DNA of 64,000 bases from Natranaeroarchaeum aerophilus (GCF_023638055.1 NZ_JAKRVY010000001.1:565815-629814), one strand, 5' to 3'. Counted from the stretch's first letter, positions 17,350-26,597 are shown. Notes: generated from the sequence alone by a model not told the origin. Numbers and translations: made by a program.

Positions 17350-19596
17350 TCACGCTCCGAAATCGTCAAGGCTCGTCCTACGGCTATACCCACCGGTGGT
17401 ATCACCAGACGATGAAACGTCGGAGTCGTCTGTCGATTCGAGATACCGACTATCGACATCCCCATGCTCGATAAACGCCTGAATGTTACCGGCAGTTGCC
17501 GGTCCGATGCCGTCAACGCCGTCCCTCAGGACATCCTCGAACTGTGTCGAGTCGCCGATCGATTCGTAGAATGCAGTCAGTTTGGTCCAGAGCGTTCCGT
17601 CGGGGAGATCCCGTCCAGCTACAATATCAGAGCCTCTCAGGTATTCCTGTAGCGACCGAACTCGATACCGTCCAAGACCGGAGATATTTTCGACCAGCGG
17701 CACCTCCTCGTGTCGAATTCCCCGATCGACACGGAACGTCAGGCTATCGAACCACTCGGGGCGGCGAGCGTTCGGTGCAGCATCGATCAGATACTGGGTA
17801 GCCTCGATCGTCGACGAAAGACTGCTTGCTGTGCTGGATATGTACGCGGCGTCGACCTCCGTTCGATCTTCGATATCCCGGGTGTCGAGGTTGTTCATCC
17901 AGTACCAGCGGATTACCCCAGTGGTGATTCCATACTTATCCAGGGCAATACCATGTTCTTCGAGTTTTGCTTCGAGCTCTGAGGAACCACCTCGTGCACT
18001 GATTGAGTGGTCAAAGAGCCGTGTCGTTTTGTCAAGCATGGCAGTTCTGGTAACCTCGTCGTGGTCTGTCTCCTCGACCCACTGGTAGAACTCTTTGATC
18101 GCCAAGAGAGTGGCGCTAGCAAAGCTATTGAAGGCGAAATCAACTGCCCCGTCCCCCAGTGCAGTCGTCTGGAACTGACGTTTGGTATCGTGCTCGGAAA
18201 TGAAACCGTGCTCGATCAACCAGTCCGCTGTCTCCCGGAGTCGGGTATTCAGTCGTTCATCACGGGATCCATGTTCTCGTCCCCATGCCCCGAGTTCCGT
18301 GAGCTGGTCCCAGTAGAGCATCTCCTTGACGAACGCCTCTATCTCGTGAGGAGTATCCCATCCTGTCGCGACCAGCTCAAGAACGAGCCACTGGAACCGT
18401 TCTTGATTTTCGATGTGTGTTTCTACCCGTTCAAGTTCTCGCTGGGGCTCGAAAAAGCGCTGAGCAGTCTCATCGGGCTCGTCAGTAAGCGTATAGGCAA
18501 ATCCCTTGTCGTATCCATATCCCGGACGAGCGGCTCGTCCGATCCACTGAATGTACTCCCAGACTCCGACGTAATTCGGACCGCGTTGGATATCTGCGAC
18601 CAGCACGGTCTGGACAGGCGAGTCGAAACCATACGCGATCGTCGTAGTGGCAAAGAGACACTCGATCTCCCCCTCGTAGTAGAGATCCTCAATCCAGTTC
18701 GTGATGTGTTTCGGGAGGTCCGCATGATGAAACGCGACACCATTGTTCAGCGCATGAGCCAGTTTCTCGAACGTTTCAGTGAGCCGCCCATCGACCTTAT
18801 TTTCGAGCTCTACGTGGAAATTGCGGTCAGATGAGCCACGGAAGGCTCTGGTATCAGCAACTGCTTTCGCTCGTGATTCCGTCCACGGTTTTGCATAGTT
18901 GAAGACGAGGAAGGGTCCTTTGTCGCGGTGTGTCCTGACCGCATCGACGACCGCTTCCTTTGTTTCGTTGTTCGCGGTGTCTATGGCGTGCTCTTCGATC
19001 TCGATCTGTCGACCTTCCGGGCTGACGGTGACGTCAGCATCCATCCACTCGGCGAGCTCTTCGGGGTTGCCGACCGTCGCACTCATGGCGAAAATGTCGA
19101 TACCTTCGTACTTGGCAGCCGCAATCGACTTCTCGATCTCCGGGCCGCGAAAGCCGCCGTAAATTTCGTGGAAGTCATCGAGTACGATCAGATCCAGATT
19201 TCGAGCGTTCCCCGTATTTTGGAGAATCGCCCGATAAAACGAGTCAAAGGTTTTTACAGCAACGTCTGCCGTTCGATAGGCAGTCCGATCGGACTCGATC
19301 CGATACTGGTCTCCTCCCCATTCCCGCAGCGCATCGCGCTTGTCTCGCACCAGTTGTCTGGAAGGAACCAGATAGCCGACACGCCCACCGTCGTCCAAGA
19401 TCTTCTTTGTGACTGTCTCCGCGCAAAGCGTTTTGCCGTTCCCCGTCTCGGCCACAAGAAGATGGTTTCCGGGATCCAAAATGCCGTCCTGGAACGCCAG
19501 CCGTTGCGTTTCTTTGAGGCTCTCGTAGCCGTGGGCGGCCATCACTGTCTCGACGGTTTCCACGTCTTCAGGCGAAAGGTCACTTGGGACGGTCAT
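17350..19596 (-). CDS. Hel308/Ski2-like superfamily 2 DNA helicase
   Basis: 748 residues from the ATG at 19596, which shares ATGA with the stop of the exonuclease gene; a longer frame to 19623 is less likely. Motifs: Walker A AETGNGKT (about 49-56), DDFHE in place of DEAH/DExH (about 140-144), SATVGN (about 172-177), HHADLP, and QWIGRAARPGYG (motif VI, with the PG-G loop typical of the Hel308/Brr2 branch). The C-terminus carries a helix-hairpin-helix-like stretch (ISGLGRYRVRSLQEYL) and a second one (GVDGIGPATAGNI). It should be a 3'-5' DNA helicase by family. Direct coupling to an exonuclease and a CoiA-like nuclease suggests a DNA-degrading or processing machine rather than the housekeeping Hel308. 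Confidence 0.88.
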   Translation of the reverse strand: MTVPSDLSPEDVETVETVMAAHGYESLKETQRLAFQDGILDPGNHLLVAETGNGKTLCAETVTKKILDDGGRVGYLVPSRQLVRDKRDALREWGGDQYRIESDRTAYRTADVAVKTFDSFYRAILQNTGNARNLDLIVLDDFHEIYGGFRGPEIEKSIAAAKYEGIDIFAMSATVGNPEELAEWMDADVTVSPEGRQIEIEEHAIDTANNETKEAVVDAVRTHRDKGPFLVFNYAKPWTESRAKAVADTRAFRGSSDRNFHVELENKVDGRLTETFEKLAHALNNGVAFHHADLPKHITNWIEDLYYEGEIECLFATTTIAYGFDSPVQTVLVADIQRGPNYVGVWEYIQWIGRAARPGYGYDKGFAYTLTDEPDETAQRFFEPQRELERVETHIENQERFQWLVLELVATGWDTPHEIEAFVKEMLYWDQLTELGAWGREHGSRDERLNTRLRETADWLIEHGFISEHDTKRQFQTTALGDGAVDFAFNSFASATLLAIKEFYQWVEETDHDEVTRTAMLDKTTRLFDHSISARGGSSELEAKLEEHGIALDKYGITTGVIRWYWMNNLDTRDIEDRTEVDAAYISSTASSLSSTIEATQYLIDAAPNARRPEWFDSLTFRVDRGIRHEEVPLVENISGLGRYRVRSLQEYLRGSDIVAGRDLPDGTLWTKLTAFYESIGDSTQFEDVLRDGVDGIGPATAGNIQAFIEHGDVDSRYLESTDDSDVSSSGDTTGGYSRRTSLDDFGA

Positions 19597-20300
19597 ATTT
19601 CCACGCCATCGGCTGAAAGACATCGATGGAGCTCAATGAGAGGACGGACATCTTCAGTGGCATAGTCCACCAGGAGACGTTCGAGTTCTTTGAACGACTT
19701 GCGGTCATCGAGACCCGCATCCAGCCAGCTGACGTACTTCTCCCCCCAGACTTCACCGATGTGCTGTCCCACTACCTGCTCGTCAGTAATCTGGCTCTGT
19801 TCGATAATACCATCGTCGAGGCCGTAATCGGAGTAGCGGGTCGGGATGGTTTCGATCCCAAGCCGTTCACAAGCTTCCTCGAATTTGGGGAAGCCGTACC
19901 CATCTAGTTGCTCTTCCGCCAGGAGGGCAACATCAACGTGTTTGGAGAAAAGCTGATCCAGTTGCCGACTAGCGTCGACTGTCAACCCATGATTGTCGAC
20001 CTCAGTAGCCCACTCCCGTAGGTGGATCTCATCGAAGTCCTCTCCGTTATACGTAAGAACGTGCTCAGCAGGTCGCTGTTCACACCAATCGAGGACTCGA
20101 TCGAGAAGGGTAGCGGTGTGATCGATTTCCCAGTCTCCGTTCCGGAGGAAGACCTCAGTCTCGACCTCATCACCTGGCGATGATTGATACCCCGCTGCGA
20201 CGGCGACAAGCTCGAAATAATCGGTGTTCTTGAACTCCTCCCGATTGTCAGGTGAGTTGAAGGGACTCGCGGTCTCGATATCGATAGCGAGGGTTGCCAT
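19593..20300 (-). CDS. DEDDy-type 3'-5' exonuclease
   Basis: 235 residues from the ATG at 20300, where the protein begins MATLAIDIETAS. The earlier open frame reads as low-quality sequence and is left out. The active-site set of the RNase H-fold DEDDy exonucleases is complete: D7-I-E9 (Exo I), N85-x3-F-D90 (Exo II, YNGEDFD) and Y213-x3-D217 (Exo III, YATED). It resembles the stand-alone PolB-type exonuclease domains of archaea. The stop overlaps the helicase start (ATGA), so the two are translated together. Likely role: removing 3' ends produced by the helicase and nuclease partners. Confidence 0.85.
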   Translation of the reverse strand: MATLAIDIETASPFNSPDNREEFKNTDYFELVAVAAGYQSSPGDEVETEVFLRNGDWEIDHTATLLDRVLDWCEQRPAEHVLTYNGEDFDEIHLREWATEVDNHGLTVDASRQLDQLFSKHVDVALLAEEQLDGYGFPKFEEACERLGIETIPTRYSDYGLDDGIIEQSQITDEQVVGQHIGEVWGEKYVSWLDAGLDDRKSFKELERLLVDYATEDVRPLIELHRCLSADGVEI

Positions 20301-20603
20301 GGATACTGGCAATTCACAGCCATCTAACATATTGTTTTGGAAAACCACGGTCGAACCACCGTTTCGAGTGCTTCGACTGGAACGTTGCGGTGCGGGTGCG
20401 GGGTATGTTTTTTCGCCAGTGCCCTTAGGCACACTTCCTAAGGGGATCCTCCCACTGAGTGGGAAGATCTCGACCGCAGAGCTCCCGGCTACAGGTAAAA
20501 ATACCACTCCTATCGAAACAGGGGTCGGAAAATACCCCCTCGCGGGACGAAATAGACCCGAAAATAGACCTACAGAATAGTGTTGCCACTCGCCAGTCAG
20601 GCG
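20301..20603. promoter_or_regulatory. Gene-free leader of the exonuclease-helicase-nuclease operon, with inverted repeats
   Basis: 303 bases without a gene. It holds CCCTTAGG (20422-20429) and CCTAAGGG (20437-20444), a perfect eight-base inverted repeat with a seven-base loop, followed directly by the palindrome CCCACTGAGTGGG (20451-20463). Both lie about 120-160 bases upstream of the exonuclease ATG. They may be operators, or a terminator for the 542-residue gene that ends at 20604 on the same strand. Confidence 0.5.
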
Positions 20604-22232
20604 TTACCGGGTGAGCGATCGCACCCGTCCGCAGCGGCGATCACCGTCGGCGTTTAGCCACTCGACGCTCGCCTCCAGGAGGTCGACGATGTCGCGACCG
20701 TCTTTCATCCAGGCCTCTCTCGCTTCCTGGAGGACCTCTTCGACACGAGGGTACGATGAAGCTTTGAACTCGCCGAGCCGCGTGTCGATCCGGACCGTCC
20801 GGTTATCGTGGTCGTCGACATCGAACGACACCGCGTACTTCTGCATCCACTTCTGGAACGCGCTCGACGCCGACTGGCGAGCGTTTACGTTCATTAGCTT
20901 CGCCGCTCGGTCAGCTGCGTTTTCGATCCGGTGCTCGGCGCTCTCGACGATCGCGGCGATCTCCTGCTCTATCTTCCGGCTGGTGAACTCGACGGCGGCG
21001 TTGTCGTTCCGGACAAGCCCGTCAAGTCGATCCAGGCATCGGTACAACGTCGAGATACCTCTGTCAGCGTTGTTCGCTAGTTCCTGCGGGTGCTGGCCGT
21101 CTCCGTCAGCGACCAGCGCCTCCAGAAAATCGATATCCGCCTCTGTCATATCTCGCAGTGTCGTGATCAGGAGCGCGTCCTGCTTGGCTTCGATCTCCGG
21201 TGTCGGGTCCGCGAAGAACTCGATATCTTCCTCAGCTGGGGCGGCATCGAAATGATCGTCGGGAACAAACGTAGTTCCGCCCGCGCCGATGGGGATATCC
21301 GACCATCGGAGCGTGTTGATCAGCGTCTCGTCGATTTCCCGACGGAGCTCGTTACGATCGCTCCATGCGAACGACTGACCTTTGTTCAGCGACTTCTTGA
21401 GCAGAACCCCGATCTTCGGATGGTACAGCGCGTCCTCGTCGTCGCCGTGGACGTACTCGGGATGGTAGTGTTTCAGTTGCTTGCCCCGCGAGTGCATCGG
21501 GATCAGCTCCCGGGCATCCGGTTTGGGCAAAACGAGACGGTGGTTGTAGCCCACAATATCCTTGTTCGGCCCGCTGTTGCTCGGTTTGTAGACGATATCC
21601 GAGCCCTCCTTCTGTGCGAGCAGCTCGAAGATCCGACGCATGGCACCGGTCGAGCGGACGTACTTCTCGGCCATTGACCGGTGAACGCGCACATAGCGCT
21701 CGTAGGTGGTGATGTTACTCGTCGGATGAATCGCGGTGAAGTAATTCGAATTGATACCCATCTCGGCTTCCTCAGCCAGCGCGTTCAGGGCCTTTCGGAA
21801 CAGTACCGGGTAGGTGTCCGGTTCCAGATTACTCCCCGATATTTTGACGTTTGTCGCCTCGTTCGGGAGGTCGTCGCTATCGCAGGGCGACGTGATCTCA
21901 TCGCCCGTGTCGTAATGTTCCATCCCGGCGAAGCGGGGGCGAATGTGGAAGTTAGCCTTCCTCTCGCCGCGACCATACGCACTGACGCGGAACTCTTTCA
22001 GACGTTCGTTTACGTCATCTTCCGGCCGTGGGGCGATACCGCTCTTCTGATATTTGAGGTTGACAATCCACTTCTCACCGCCGATTTCCGTGGCTATCTC
22101 TCCCGAATATCCGTCGAATCCGCGGTGCAACAACATCGACACCGCCCAGTAGGGACTGAGCCCACGGTCGAAGAAGTTCAGATTTCCTTCGAGCTCGTGG
22201 GGCGCGGTCGCGACGTGACTCACGCGAGACAC
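20604..22232 (-). CDS. Haloarchaeal winged-helix protein of unknown function
   Basis: 542 residues starting MSRVSHVATAPHELEGN. No catalytic motif is visible. Residues about 365-425 look like a winged helix (HPQELANNADRGISTLYRCLDRLDGLVR), and the following 60 residues are a long charged helix. The N-terminal half is rich in aromatic and His residues. As I recall, proteins of this general kind occur next to tRNA genes and mobile regions in haloarchaea. Here it is the gene nearest tRNA-Ala and ends the accessory island. It could be an element-encoded regulator or replication protein. No function is assigned. Confidence 0.78.
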   Translation of the reverse strand: MSRVSHVATAPHELEGNLNFFDRGLSPYWAVSMLLHRGFDGYSGEIATEIGGEKWIVNLKYQKSGIAPRPEDDVNERLKEFRVSAYGRGERKANFHIRPRFAGMEHYDTGDEITSPCDSDDLPNEATNVKISGSNLEPDTYPVLFRKALNALAEEAEMGINSNYFTAIHPTSNITTYERYVRVHRSMAEKYVRSTGAMRRIFELLAQKEGSDIVYKPSNSGPNKDIVGYNHRLVLPKPDARELIPMHSRGKQLKHYHPEYVHGDDEDALYHPKIGVLLKKSLNKGQSFAWSDRNELRREIDETLINTLRWSDIPIGAGGTTFVPDDHFDAAPAEEDIEFFADPTPEIEAKQDALLITTLRDMTEADIDFLEALVADGDGQHPQELANNADRGISTLYRCLDRLDGLVRNDNAAVEFTSRKIEQEIAAIVESAEHRIENAADRAAKLMNVNARQSASSAFQKWMQKYAVSFDVDDHDNRTVRIDTRLGEFKASSYPRVEEVLQEAREAWMKDGRDIVDLLEASVEWLNADGDRRCGRVRSLTR

Positions 22233-22500
22233 CCCCGTTTGACAGAGCTGGGATTGTAGCTACCAACCTCTGAAACTCCGGAATATGTAAGGGTGGATAA
22301 GAGTCTGCTGGAGATGGTACATCTGTGTCGAAACAGGCTATTCCTTCTGTTAACCGCAATACTGCGGGCACCCGGAAGAAGAATCTTCGTGGACTCACTT
22401 TCAATCGGGGTTTCTTTCGCAGAAACGATTTCCGAGTATTGGCAACTAAACGTCGGAGACGGCTCTACCCGGCAGAACTCTACATGAAGAATATCCGATA

Positions 22501-22572
22501 TGGACTCGTCGGGATTTGAACCCGAGGCCTCTTCCTTGCGAAGGAAGCGATCTACCGCTGATCTACGAGCCC
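22501..22572 (-). tRNA. tRNA-Ala, anticodon CGC
   Basis: The 72 bases fold into a full cloverleaf on the minus strand. The acceptor GGGCTCG pairs with CGAGTCC and includes the G3-U70 pair that identifies alanine tRNA. The anticodon arm is CTTCC-TTCGCAA-GGAAG, giving anticodon CGC for codon GCG. The T-loop is TTCAAAT. The discriminator base is A, and CCA is not encoded. No intron. Its 3' end faces the accessory island, the usual orientation for integration at a tRNA 3' end. Confidence 0.95.
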
Positions 22573-22598
22573 GTACACCTGTTTGTACTCGGAGAAGC

Positions 22599-23207
22599 CT
22601 ATTTCAGGCTTGCGTTTCGGGGCGGTCGAAGCAGGTTCAGCTGTCCGGCGACGAGCCCGAGCAGGAAGCCGAAAAAGTGGGCAGCCAGAGCGACGCCGGG
22701 AGCGGCGGTGACGAGCGTCACGACCACGGCAAGGAGGACAAAGAGCACGAGCATCGCGCGACCGGAGAGATCGATCCGGTCGAACAGCCGACCGGAGAGT
22801 CGGTTGCCGGTGACGACGTAGCCGATCAGCGCGAAGACGGCTCCGCTGGCACCGAGCAGTGCGGCGTCGACCCCGAAAAGGGATGCAATACCGATCTGAA
22901 AGACCCCGGCGGCAACGCCGGTCGTGAGGAAGAACGCGTGAAAACGTGCCCTCGTGGTGTGGCGTTCGAGCAGGAACCCAACGACGGCTAGCGCGATTGC
23001 GTTCGCGAGGAGGTGGTCGAGCCCGCTGTGGGCGTAGACGCTCGTGACGAGCGCCCAGGGGTCGGCCAGTACTGGGGCCTGGAGCGTAAAGAGCACGAAT
23101 GCAAGCGGCTGGCTGACGAGCGCGACCAGCTGCTGGAGTACGAACACTACCGCGATAACGAGCAGGATCTCCAGCGTTGGGCTACGAGCGTCAGCGGACC
23201 CATCCAT
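22599..23207 (-). CDS. Rhomboid-family intramembrane serine protease
   Basis: 202 residues from the ATG at 23207 (MDGSADARSP); the longer frame is unlike protein. About six membrane helices. The family marks are present: HSGLDHLLAN in the first conserved loop, the catalytic Ser in GASGAVF, and the catalytic His in AHFFGF. It would cleave membrane proteins within the bilayer; substrates in haloarchaea are mostly unknown. It ends 26 bases upstream of tRNA-Ala, so the tRNA promoter must lie within or just after its 3' end. This is the first core-type gene right of the island. Confidence 0.88.
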   Translation of the reverse strand: MDGSADARSPTLEILLVIAVVFVLQQLVALVSQPLAFVLFTLQAPVLADPWALVTSVYAHSGLDHLLANAIALAVVGFLLERHTTRARFHAFFLTTGVAAGVFQIGIASLFGVDAALLGASGAVFALIGYVVTGNRLSGRLFDRIDLSGRAMLVLFVLLAVVVTLVTAAPGVALAAHFFGFLLGLVAGQLNLLRPPRNASLK

Positions 23208-23327
23208 ACCGCTCCGTAGGGTGGCGAGGCACAAAAGCATACGACTCCCGTAACTATCGCTGGCCGTTCGTCATAAATCGAAGAAAGTGCACGCGAGTGT
23301 GCGAGCGGACGTCCCGAGTCTCAATTA

Positions 23328-23636
23328 TCAGTCTTCGAGAACGATCTCGATGCTGACGTCGTTGGGGACCTGAATCCGCATGAGCTGACGGAGCGCACGC
23401 TCGTCGGCGTCCAGATCGATCAGGCGCTTGTGGACGCGCATCTCCCAGTGCTCCCACGTCGCAGTCCCTTCACCGTCAGGGGACTTGCGGGTGGGGATCT
23501 CCAGCGTCTTGGTCGGGAGCGGGATCGGCCCCGACAGCGCAACGCCAGTTTTGTCCGCGATGTCGCGGACGTCCGCGGTGATGTCGTCGAGATCCTCGGG
23601 GTTGGTTCCCGCGAGGCGGACACGTGCTTGCTGCAT
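23328..23636 (-). CDS. rps10: 30S ribosomal protein S10 (uS10)
   Basis: 102 residues, the normal length for archaeal S10 ([12 protein letters not shown] at the start, conserved [18 protein letters not shown] loop). It follows EF-1A directly (start 23636, EF-1A stop 23637-23639), the usual archaeal tuf-rps10 pairing and certainly one transcript. It is a component of the small subunit head. The 91 bases between it and the rhomboid gene hold no tRNA that I can fold. Confidence 0.97.
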   Translation of the reverse strand: MQQARVRLAGTNPEDLDDITADVRDIADKTGVALSGPIPLPTKTLEIPTRKSPDGEGTATWEHWEMRVHKRLIDLDADERALRQLMRIQVPNDVSIEIVLED

Positions 23637-24899
23637 TTATTTCTCGTCGACGCTCAGGACCTTGCCAGCGGCGATAGTCTGACCCATGTCTCGGATCGCG
23701 AAGGAGCCGAGTTCGGGAATCTCGCTGCTGGGTTCGATCGAGAGCGGTTTTTGCGGTCGGATCGTGACGACCGCGGCGTCGCCGGACTGGATGAAGTCCG
23801 GGTTCTCCTCGGCGACTTCGCCCGAGGACGGGTCCATCTTCTTGTCGATGGACTCGATGGTACACGCGACCTGAGCGGTGTGGGCGTGGAAGACCGGGGT
23901 GTAGCCCGCGGTGATCACGCTGGGGTGCTGCATGACGACGACCTGAGCCTGGAACGTCTCGGCGACGCTTGGCGGGTCGTCGGCGGGGCCACAGACGTCG
24001 CCACGGCGGATGTCGTCCTTGCCGATGCCGCGGACGTTGAATCCGACGTTGTCACCGGGTTCTGCCTTGGGCACCTCTTCGTGGTGCATCTCGATCGTCT
24101 TCACTTCGCCGCCCACGTCGCTGGGCTGGAAGGAGACGTTGTCCCCGATGTTCATGACACCGGTCTCGATACGTCCAACGGGGACAGTACCGATACCGGA
24201 GATGGTGTAGACGTCCTGGATCGGGAGTCGGAGCGGCGCGTCCGTCGGCGGTTCCGGAGCCGGAAGGTTGTTGAGCGCTTCCAGCAGGATCTCGCCGTCG
24301 TACCAGTCGGTGTTCTCGGACTCCTCGGCGATGTTGTCGCCCTCGAAGGCGGAGATCGGGATGAACTCCGCGTCGTCGGTGTTGAACTGGACCTGCTTGA
24401 GCAGGTCGGTGACCTCGGAGACGACCTCCTTGTAGGAGGACTCCTTGTAATCGACGAGGTCCATCTTGTTGATGCCGACGATCAGCTCGTCGATACCAAG
24501 CGTACGGGCCAGGAAGACGTGCTCCTGGGTCTGGGGTGCGACACCGTCGTCTGCCGCGACGACGAGAACCGCGTTGTCGGCCTGACTCGCGCCCGTGATC
24601 ATGTTCTTCACGAAGTCACGGTGGCCGGGACAGTCGACGATGGTGAAGTCGTAGGCGTCCGTGCTGAACTCCTGGTGGGCGATGTCGATGGTGACACCAC
24701 GCTCTCGCTCCTCGGCGAGGTTGTCCATGACGTAGGCGAACTCGAAGCCACCCTTGCCTTTCTCTTCTGCTTCTTCTTTGTGCTGTTCGATGACGTGCTC
24801 TGGTACGCTGCCTGTCTCGTACAGGAGGCGTCCCACGAGCGTGCTCTTCCCGTGGTCAACGTGGCCGATAATGGCCAGGTTCTGGTGTTGGTCGCTCAT
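23637..24899 (-). CDS. tuf: Translation elongation factor EF-1 alpha (aEF-1A)
   Basis: 420 residues. GTPase motifs: G1 GHVDHGKS near residue 14, G3 DCPGH, G4 NKMD and G5 SAF. Domains 2 and 3 follow with the expected VGRIETGVM and QKPLSIEP blocks. It delivers aminoacyl-tRNA to the ribosome. First gene of the tuf-rps10 transcript. It uses an optimal GC-rich codon set, as expected for high expression. The very long frame on the opposite strand is its antisense shadow. Confidence 0.98.
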   Translation of the reverse strand: MSDQHQNLAIIGHVDHGKSTLVGRLLYETGSVPEHVIEQHKEEAEEKGKGGFEFAYVMDNLAEERERGVTIDIAHQEFSTDAYDFTIVDCPGHRDFVKNMITGASQADNAVLVVAADDGVAPQTQEHVFLARTLGIDELIVGINKMDLVDYKESSYKEVVSEVTDLLKQVQFNTDDAEFIPISAFEGDNIAEESENTDWYDGEILLEALNNLPAPEPPTDAPLRLPIQDVYTISGIGTVPVGRIETGVMNIGDNVSFQPSDVGGEVKTIEMHHEEVPKAEPGDNVGFNVRGIGKDDIRRGDVCGPADDPPSVAETFQAQVVVMQHPSVITAGYTPVFHAHTAQVACTIESIDKKMDPSSGEVAEENPDFIQSGDAAVVTIRPQKPLSIEPSSEIPELGSFAIRDMGQTIAAGKVLSVDEK

Positions 24900-25135
24900 T
24901 GTTGTGTCTCACGCGCAGAGGCGCTATATCGGATCCTTTCGCCTGTAGCAGTTAAAACGATTTCGATACCGTGCGTTGCCCATGCCGAAGCCCTCTTGCG
25001 GTTTGTGTACCGTTGCCACGACTGGTGGGAGGAAGACGGACGGATCGGCGTCGTTCGTTGGGACGTTCAACCGGATTCTACTTGAGTCAGAGCAATGAAT
25101 ATAACTATCACTCACCGGTTCCGATTCCCGTCCGA

Positions 25136-25384
25136 ATGGCATCTCCCGTGCGAACCATCCTGTTCGACCTCGACGAGACGCTCTGCGAGCGACCACCGTC
25201 CGAAGATCCAATCCTTGGCCGGGCGTTCCGGATCGCAGGCGTCGATCCACTGTTTGATCGGGCGGACTATCACCGCGTCGCCCAGTCTATCGGTGGCACC
25301 GACAGCGACGTCGATCGCCGCGTCGAGAGCTTCGAACGGCTGGCGCGCGCTGTCGAGCCTTCATGGCGAGACAGCAGTGCGTGA
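25136..25384 (+). pseudogene. HAD-family hydrolase fragment, 3' truncated
   Basis: 82 residues from the ATG at 25136. ILFDLDETLCERP is HAD motif I with both aspartates, followed by a helical cap start (VDPLFDRADYHRVAQS). HAD hydrolases of this kind normally run to about 220 residues, so motifs II-IV are missing. The frame ends where a repetitive hairpin element begins (from about 25380), and no remaining HAD sequence is found before homoserine dehydrogenase. Insertion of the element or a linked deletion probably destroyed the gene. Confidence 0.65.
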
Positions 25385-25454
25385 GGGATGAGTGAGGGAA
25401 CGTAGTGACCGAACGAATCGGTTGGGGAGGGCTGGGGTGCTGTCCGGGTGGGAA

Positions 25455-25558
25455 TGAAAAGGGCCGCCACGGTCGGCCCGGTGAAGCGACGTAAGGACCG
25501 CAGCCGACGGCGAGGACCGCAACGAGCTGCAACCGGTCGAGCGTGGCGGGGGTTTTCA
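25455..25558. repeat. Long hairpin element, copy 1
   Basis: The left arm 25455-25475 (TGAAAA, GGG, CC, GCCACG, G, TCG) pairs with the right arm 25538-25558. The stem is interrupted by a GGG opposite GGG and a single G opposite G, around a loop of about 60 bases. Copy 2 (40017-40115) shows the same layout with a different but again self-complementary core, which is strong evidence for a selected structure. It lies between the broken HAD gene and the end of homoserine dehydrogenase. Confidence 0.7.
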
Positions 25559-25640
25559 GGGAAGTCCCAAGTACTCGGCACTGCTCTCCGGAGAATACAA
25601 CTACGGCCCGAACAAAAACGACAAAGACCGATCGCGATTC

Positions 25641-26597
25641 CTATTCGAGCGGTGGCAGTCGTCCGACGTCCGCGAGCACGGCTGTTGCCGTCTCGGGACC
25701 GCCCGCACCGCGACCGCTTACGTTCAGTTCCCCTGCGTTCTCGGTCTCAAACTGGATGATGTTCCGGGTCCCCGTCACGGCAAGGACGCCGTTCTGTGGA
25801 ACGAGCTTTGGTGCGACCTGAACCCCGTCGGGTGTCGCCTCGCCGATCAGGCGGATCGTCCGGTTGTCCTCGGCCGCGAGGTCGAGCGCGTTTCCGGGGA
25901 TGTTCTGGATGCCCTCGACGGTCGCGTCCTCGAGCGTATACTCGCGTTCTCCCTGTGAGAGTACGTTCGATATGATGACGAACTTCAGGGCGGCGTCGGT
26001 TCCGTCGACGTCGAAGGTCGGGTCCGCTTCTGCGACACCCAGATCTTGCGCTTCGGCGAGGACGTGCTCGTAGTCGAGCCCGTCGGCGGCCATCCGCGAG
26101 AGAATGAAGTTCGCCGTGCCATTCAGGACGCCGCGAGCGGCGGTGATCTGGTCCGGCCCGAAGTCGTCGATCGTCGAGAGGATGGGGATAGCGCCACCGA
26201 CGGTCGCCTCGAAAAGCACGTCGCCCGCGCTCTCGTCGGCTAGCGCCATTAGCTCGGCGTAGCGTTCGGCGACAGGCCCCTTGTTCGCCAGCACGACGTG
26301 ACGGTCCCGGGAGAGCGCCGTCTCGACGTGACTGAATCCGGGCTGGGCGTCGCCCAGCGTCGTGGGGGTCGCCTCGACCAGTACGTCGTACTCGGCGGCG
26401 AGGACGTCCTCGGGGGTCCCATCGCCAACCGTTCCCTCCTGATCTTTCCGTTCGAGAACGCCCTCAACCTCGATGCCCTCGGCGTCGACGACGCCGCTGC
26501 TGGAGTCGGCCAGCGCGATCACGTCGTGACCGTACTGCCCGGCGAGTTCGACGACCGAGCGCCCGACAGCACCGGCACCCAGCACGGCGAGTTTCAT
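25641..26597 (-). CDS. hom: Homoserine dehydrogenase
   Basis: 318 residues. The N-terminal Rossmann motif GAGAVG (about 7-12) binds NAD(P). The catalytic region has NGTANFI and the substrate-binding E-AQDLGVAEADP with D...D/K residues (DAALKFVII) typical of homoserine dehydrogenase. The C-terminal ACT domain of many bacterial enzymes is absent; instead the upstream gene encodes a separate ACT-domain protein and overlaps by ATGA. It reduces aspartate semialdehyde to homoserine for threonine and methionine synthesis. The pairing suggests that the ACT protein is its allosteric partner. Confidence 0.93.
   Translation of the reverse strand: MKLAVLGAGAVGRSVVELAGQYGHDVIALADSSSGVVDAEGIEVEGVLERKDQEGTVGDGTPEDVLAAEYDVLVEATPTTLGDAQPGFSHVETALSRDRHVVLANKGPVAERYAELMALADESAGDVLFEATVGGAIPILSTIDDFGPDQITAARGVLNGTANFILSRMAADGLDYEHVLAEAQDLGVAEADPTFDVDGTDAALKFVIISNVLSQGEREYTLEDATVEGIQNIPGNALDLAAEDNRTIRLIGEATPDGVQVAPKLVPQNGVLAVTGTRNIIQFETENAGELNVSGRGAGGPETATAVLADVGRLPPLE

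Noticed and set aside
23241-23327. tRNA after rps10
   Set aside because: A tRNA sometimes follows rps10 in haloarchaea, but no cloverleaf can be drawn here.
23430-25085. 551-codon plus-strand frame opposite EF-1A
   Set aside because: Antisense shadow of a highly GC-biased gene; the product has no family features and EF-1A is certain.
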